A stretch of 64,000 bases of DNA, from positions 1 through 64,000 of the forward strand of contig NZ_JANHAX010000001.1 of the NCBI RefSeq assembly GCF_030848945.1, written 5' to 3'. Positions 61,338-64,000 of the stretch are shown here, piece by piece; position 1 is the first letter of the stretch; each line of letters begins with the position of its first letter. The notes beneath the pieces are model-generated. The model did not search any database. It saw only the letters and a program-made list of their open reading frames with translations, and was not told the DNA's origin. Both the position numbers and the translations under genes were made by a program. The stretch is from Marimonas arenosa. Lineage in GTDB: Bacteria; Pseudomonadota; Alphaproteobacteria; Rhodobacterales; Rhodobacteraceae.

Positions 61338-62365
61338 GTCCCTCGGACGCCCATGACGAGATTGAAGACAGCTCGGCGCCGCTGATCGAGCACTTGGCCG
61401 AGCTGCGCACCCGGCTCATTTATTCTGTCATCGCCTTCATCGTCGGCATCGTGGTGGCCTTCGCCGTCGCCGAGCCGATCCTGCAGTTCCTGCTGGCGCC
61501 GATCGAGGCCACGCTGCGCGACCTGGGCGATCCGGCCCCGACGCTGCAATATACCTCGCCGCAGGAATATCTCTTCACATTGTTCCGCATCTCGATGGTG
61601 TTCGGCTTCGCGCTGGCGTTTCCGGTGATTTCCTACCAGATGTGGCGCTTCGTGGCGCCGGGCCTCTACCGAACGGAAAAGAACGCCTTCCTGCCGTTTC
61701 TGATCGCCTCGCCGTTCATGTTCTTCCTCGGGGCGGCCTTCGCCCACCTCGTTGTCACGCCGCTGGCGATGCAGTTCTTCCTCGGCTTTGCCGATGTCAG
61801 CTCGATTTTCGCCAACCTGCTCTCCGGGGCCGTCGACAGTCTGCCGCAAGACGCGGCGGTGGTGCCCGAGACTGAGTCAGGCATCAAGATCACCTTCTTC
61901 GGCAAGGTCAACGAGTCCCTCGACATCACGCTCAAGTTCATCATCGCCTTCGGGCTCTGCTTCCAGCTGCCGGTGCTGCTGACGCTGATGGGCAAGGCCG
62001 GCCTGGTGAATGCCGCCGGCCTCGGTTCGGTGCGGAAATACGCCATGGTCGGCATCCTGGTGCTGGCGGCGCTGGTGACACCGCCTGACGTGATCACCCA
62101 GGTGATCCTGTTCACCGTGGTCTACGGCCTCTACGAGGTATCGATTCTCCTCGTCGCCCGGGTGGAAAAAAAGCGCGAGGCCGAGCTCAAGGCCCAGGGC
62201 CTTTGGTTCGAGGACGACGACGATGAGGCGGAATCCGAGGCCGATCTCTCCGAGGACATTTTCGGCGAGGGCGACGAGTTCGACGACCCGCTGCTCGACG
62301 AGTTCGAGGAAGACGACACCGCCGGGGATGAGGACGATGATCCCGGCATGGTGGATAAGTCCTGA
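61334..62365 (+). CDS. tatC: Twin-arginine translocase subunit TatC, with acidic C-terminal tail
   Basis: A 343-residue TatC with six membrane helices. [19 protein letters not shown] is the N-terminal signature, holding the receptor-type Glu, and [34 protein letters not shown] is the second conserved block. The protein is about 80 residues longer than usual because of a C-terminal tail rich in Asp and Glu (for example [16 protein letters not shown]). The start overlaps tatB and the end overlaps the DUF815 gene by one base. Confidence 0.95.
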   Translation: MSPSDAHDEIEDSSAPLIEHLAELRTRLIYSVIAFIVGIVVAFAVAEPILQFLLAPIEATLRDLGDPAPTLQYTSPQEYLFTLFRISMVFGFALAFPVISYQMWRFVAPGLYRTEKNAFLPFLIASPFMFFLGAAFAHLVVTPLAMQFFLGFADVSSIFANLLSGAVDSLPQDAAVVPETESGIKITFFGKVNESLDITLKFIIAFGLCFQLPVLLTLMGKAGLVNAAGLGSVRKYAMVGILVLAALVTPPDVITQVILFTVVYGLYEVSILLVARVEKKREAELKAQGLWFEDDDDEAESEADLSEDIFGEGDEFDDPLLDEFEEDDTAGDEDDDPGMVDKS

Positions 62366-63210
62366 TGCCGAAGAAAGCGCGGAAACGCATCGCCGCTGCG
62401 CTCGAGCGGATGTCGCCGGCGCCTCTTGCGGCGCCTGATTTCGCCGCTGCCGACGCCTTCGTCTGGCATGTCGAGCCTGACCGGCTGGAGCCGGTGGCAA
62501 AGATCTCGCGGGTCGATCTTTCGCTTCTGGTCGGCGTTGATCGCTCGCGCGATACGCTTCTGGCCAACACGATGCAGTTCGCCCGCGGCCTGCCGGCCAA
62601 CAATGCGCTGTTGTGGGGCGCGCGCGGCATGGGCAAGTCTTCGTTGGTCAAGGCGGTGCATGGCGCCGTGGTGGCCGACGGCCTGCCGCTCAAGATCGTC
62701 GAGCTGCAGCGCGAAGACCTGCCATCGGTGGGACGCCTGCTAAACCTTCTGCGCGCTGAACCGGACACCCGGTTCCTGCTGTTCTGTGATGACCTGTCTT
62801 TTTCCCATGACGACCAGCACTACAAATCGCTGAAGGCCGTGCTCGACGGTGGGGTCGAAGGCCGACCGGCCAACGTGGCCTTCTACGCCACGTCGAACCG
62901 CCGCCACCTGATGCCCCGGGACATGATCGAGAACGAACGCAGCTCGGCCATCAACCCGTCGGAAGCGGTCGAAGAAAAGGTTTCGCTGTCGGACCGTTTC
63001 GGGTTGTGGCTCGGGTTCCACCCGTGCAGCCAGGACGAATACCTCGAAATGATCCGCGGCTATTGCGACCACCACGGCATCGAGATTTCCGACGACGACC
63101 TGCGCGCCGAGGCGATCGAATGGCAGGCCACGCGCGGCGCGCGCTCGGGCCGGGTCGCCTGGCAATACGTCACGGACCTGGCCGGGCGGAAAGGCGTCGG
63201 TCTGGGCTGA
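62365..63210 (+). CDS. DUF815-family AAA+ ATPase
   Basis: A 281-residue P-loop ATPase of the DUF815 family. Walker A is GARGMGKSSL (about residues 78-87), Walker B is FLLFCDDLSF with two acidic residues, and sensor-1 is near VAFYATSNRRHLMPRD. The final QATRGARSGRVAWQYVTDLAG is typical. The role is unknown. It follows the tat genes directly, sharing one base with tatC (TGATG), so it is co-expressed with them. Confidence 0.9.
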   Translation: MPKKARKRIAAALERMSPAPLAAPDFAAADAFVWHVEPDRLEPVAKISRVDLSLLVGVDRSRDTLLANTMQFARGLPANNALLWGARGMGKSSLVKAVHGAVVADGLPLKIVELQREDLPSVGRLLNLLRAEPDTRFLLFCDDLSFSHDDQHYKSLKAVLDGGVEGRPANVAFYATSNRRHLMPRDMIENERSSAINPSEAVEEKVSLSDRFGLWLGFHPCSQDEYLEMIRGYCDHHGIEISDDDLRAEAIEWQATRGARSGRVAWQYVTDLAGRKGVGLG

Positions 63211-63295
63211 TCGGCGCCGCCGTCGGCCCGCACCGGGCGGGGAGTTAACCGGTTGCCTTGCAGTTTCTTGCGCCACCGTGCGCCAGACAGGCAGC

Positions 63296-63326
63296 CAGCC
63301 GGATTGCCAGCCAGCCTGCCATACAC
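63296..63326. repeat. Dispersed intergenic motif, copy 2
   Basis: CAGCCGG-NN-TGCCAGCC-NN-CCTGCCATACAC, the same blocks and spacing as at 30234-30264. TTAACC flanks are at 63244, 63343 and 63352. This copy lies between two convergent genes, so it is not a promoter for either. Confidence 0.5.
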
Positions 63327-63378
63327 GGCGCGTCCGGCTCCATTAACCATTTTAACCGCCCGGGGCGGCAGGTTAACT

Positions 63379-64000
63379 CTATCGCAAGTAGGGCATCGGA
63401 TCGACGCTGTCGAAGCCTTTGCGCACTTCAAAATGCACGTAAGCGCTCTTGCCGGACCGGATCGCTGCGATCTTCTGACCCCGGCGCACGGTGTCGCCCT
63501 TCTTGACCCCGATATCGGCGACATTGGCATAGACCGTCAGCAGGTTATTGGCGTGTTTCACAACGATGATCGGCACCTGGTCGGCATCTGCGGTGATTGC
63601 CGCCACGGTGCCGGCCTCGGCCGCCTGGATGGCAGTGCCAGCGCTGGCGGCAATATCGATACCGTCGTTCTTACCCTTTGAATATTCACGGATAATTTTG
63701 CCCTGCACCGGATAAGCCAGCTTGCCGCCGGTGCTGGCCGCGGTCTGGGTCTTGCCAAGGTCGGGAGCGGCCGTACTGGCCTCCTGTTTGATTTCGGCGA
63801 CCGGCTTTGTCTTCTCGTCCGGCAGCGGCGTCACGGCGCTTGGCGGCAGTGGGGTTGGCGTACCGGTTCCGGGCAGTTCGGCGGTGCCGGAGGCCGTTTT
63901 GTCTTTCGGCTCGGGCGTCTTCGCCACGGGAATCAACAGGTATTGTCCCTCTCGGATCGCGAAATCGCTGCCCAGCCCGTTCCACTCGGCGAGCGCGCGC
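63379..64000 (-). CDS. LysM/M23-family peptidoglycan protein, 3' part only
   Basis: The last 206 codons of a cell-wall protein whose start lies beyond the right edge. The visible N-terminal part (ALAEWNGLGSDFAIREGQYLLIP) is the end of a LysM peptidoglycan-binding domain. A Pro/Thr/Lys-rich linker follows. The C-terminal M23 domain (about the last 115 residues) begins LAYPVQGKIIREYSKGKNDGIDIAASAGT and ends YVHFEVRKGFDSVDPMPYLR. The first metal-ligand His of active M23 enzymes is replaced (NDGIDIAA), and HFEV keeps one His. It may therefore be a non-catalytic NlpD/EnvC-type activator. Confidence 0.88.
   Translation of the reverse strand, partial: RALAEWNGLGSDFAIREGQYLLIPVAKTPEPKDKTASGTAELPGTGTPTPLPPSAVTPLPDEKTKPVAEIKQEASTAAPDLGKTQTAASTGGKLAYPVQGKIIREYSKGKNDGIDIAASAGTAIQAAEAGTVAAITADADQVPIIVVKHANNLLTVYANVADIGVKKGDTVRRGQKIAAIRSGKSAYVHFEVRKGFDSVDPMPYLR

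Overview
The window is a GC-rich, gene-dense stretch of an alphaproteobacterial chromosome. It most likely comes from the Rhodobacterales (Roseobacter group). Pointers are a pyruvate dehydrogenase E1-beta carrying its own lipoyl domain, choline/choline-O-sulfate genes (choXWV, betI, betC, betA), a pccR-pccB-pccA-mcm propionyl-CoA locus with small lipoprotein genes in between, an MttB-family methyltransferase, a cobyrinate synthase, and intergenic repeats of a kind I recognise from Rhodobacteraceae. The assignment rests on gene content and recognition only. I see no rRNA, tRNA, CRISPR array, insertion sequence or prophage.

Layout. 1-3631 (minus): FtsB-like septum protein, then pdhA-pdhB-orf-pdhC (pdhC cut by the left edge). 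3786-9382 (plus): AidB-like acyl-CoA dehydrogenase, PaaI thioesterase, two cyclophilins, a DUF3179 protein and a thioredoxin-membrane fusion. 9386-17716: SLC13 carrier, YebC, a c-type cytochrome, dienelactone hydrolase, an ArgP/LysE pair, pirin and an EamA exporter. 17763-27904: choline uptake (choX-orf-choW-choV, minus) divergent from betI-betC-GST-betA and an amidohydrolase-hemerythrin pair. 27901-41500: the propionyl-CoA/methylmalonyl-CoA locus with its regulator. 41579-46907: two tandem exported tail-collar proteins and a mixed plus-strand run (MAPEG, VOC, GNAT, TerB-J, nuclease-like). 47039-51873 (minus): MttB-like methyltransferase, TPM protein, aminotransferase, YjbR and a membrane protein. 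51950-56827 (plus): cysS, cimA, methyltransferase and a phytoene-synthase-like protein. 56886-60290 (minus): MFS, cobyrinate synthase, cobA. 60524-63210 (plus): tatABC and a DUF815 ATPase. 63379-64000 (minus): a partial LysM/M23 protein.

How the genes work together. Choline sulfate and choline are imported by ChoXWV and converted by BetC and BetA, with BetI as repressor; no betB is present in the window. Propionyl-CoA is carboxylated by PccA/PccB and the product is isomerised by the B12-dependent mutase; PccR-type sites lie in front of pccR and pccB. CobA and the cobyrinate synthase belong to the corrinoid supply used by the mutase and, probably, by the MttB-type system.

Most notable: cysS is preceded by a 13-codon, apparently leaderless reading frame with three cysteine codons and competing GC-rich RNA stems. 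This looks like a cysteine-responsive attenuator, a type I do not know from this group. The 3' third of cysS has a different codon usage, as if replaced by recombination. Three FNR/FnrL-type boxes precede a cytochrome, a thioredoxin-membrane fusion and a YdcH-type small protein.
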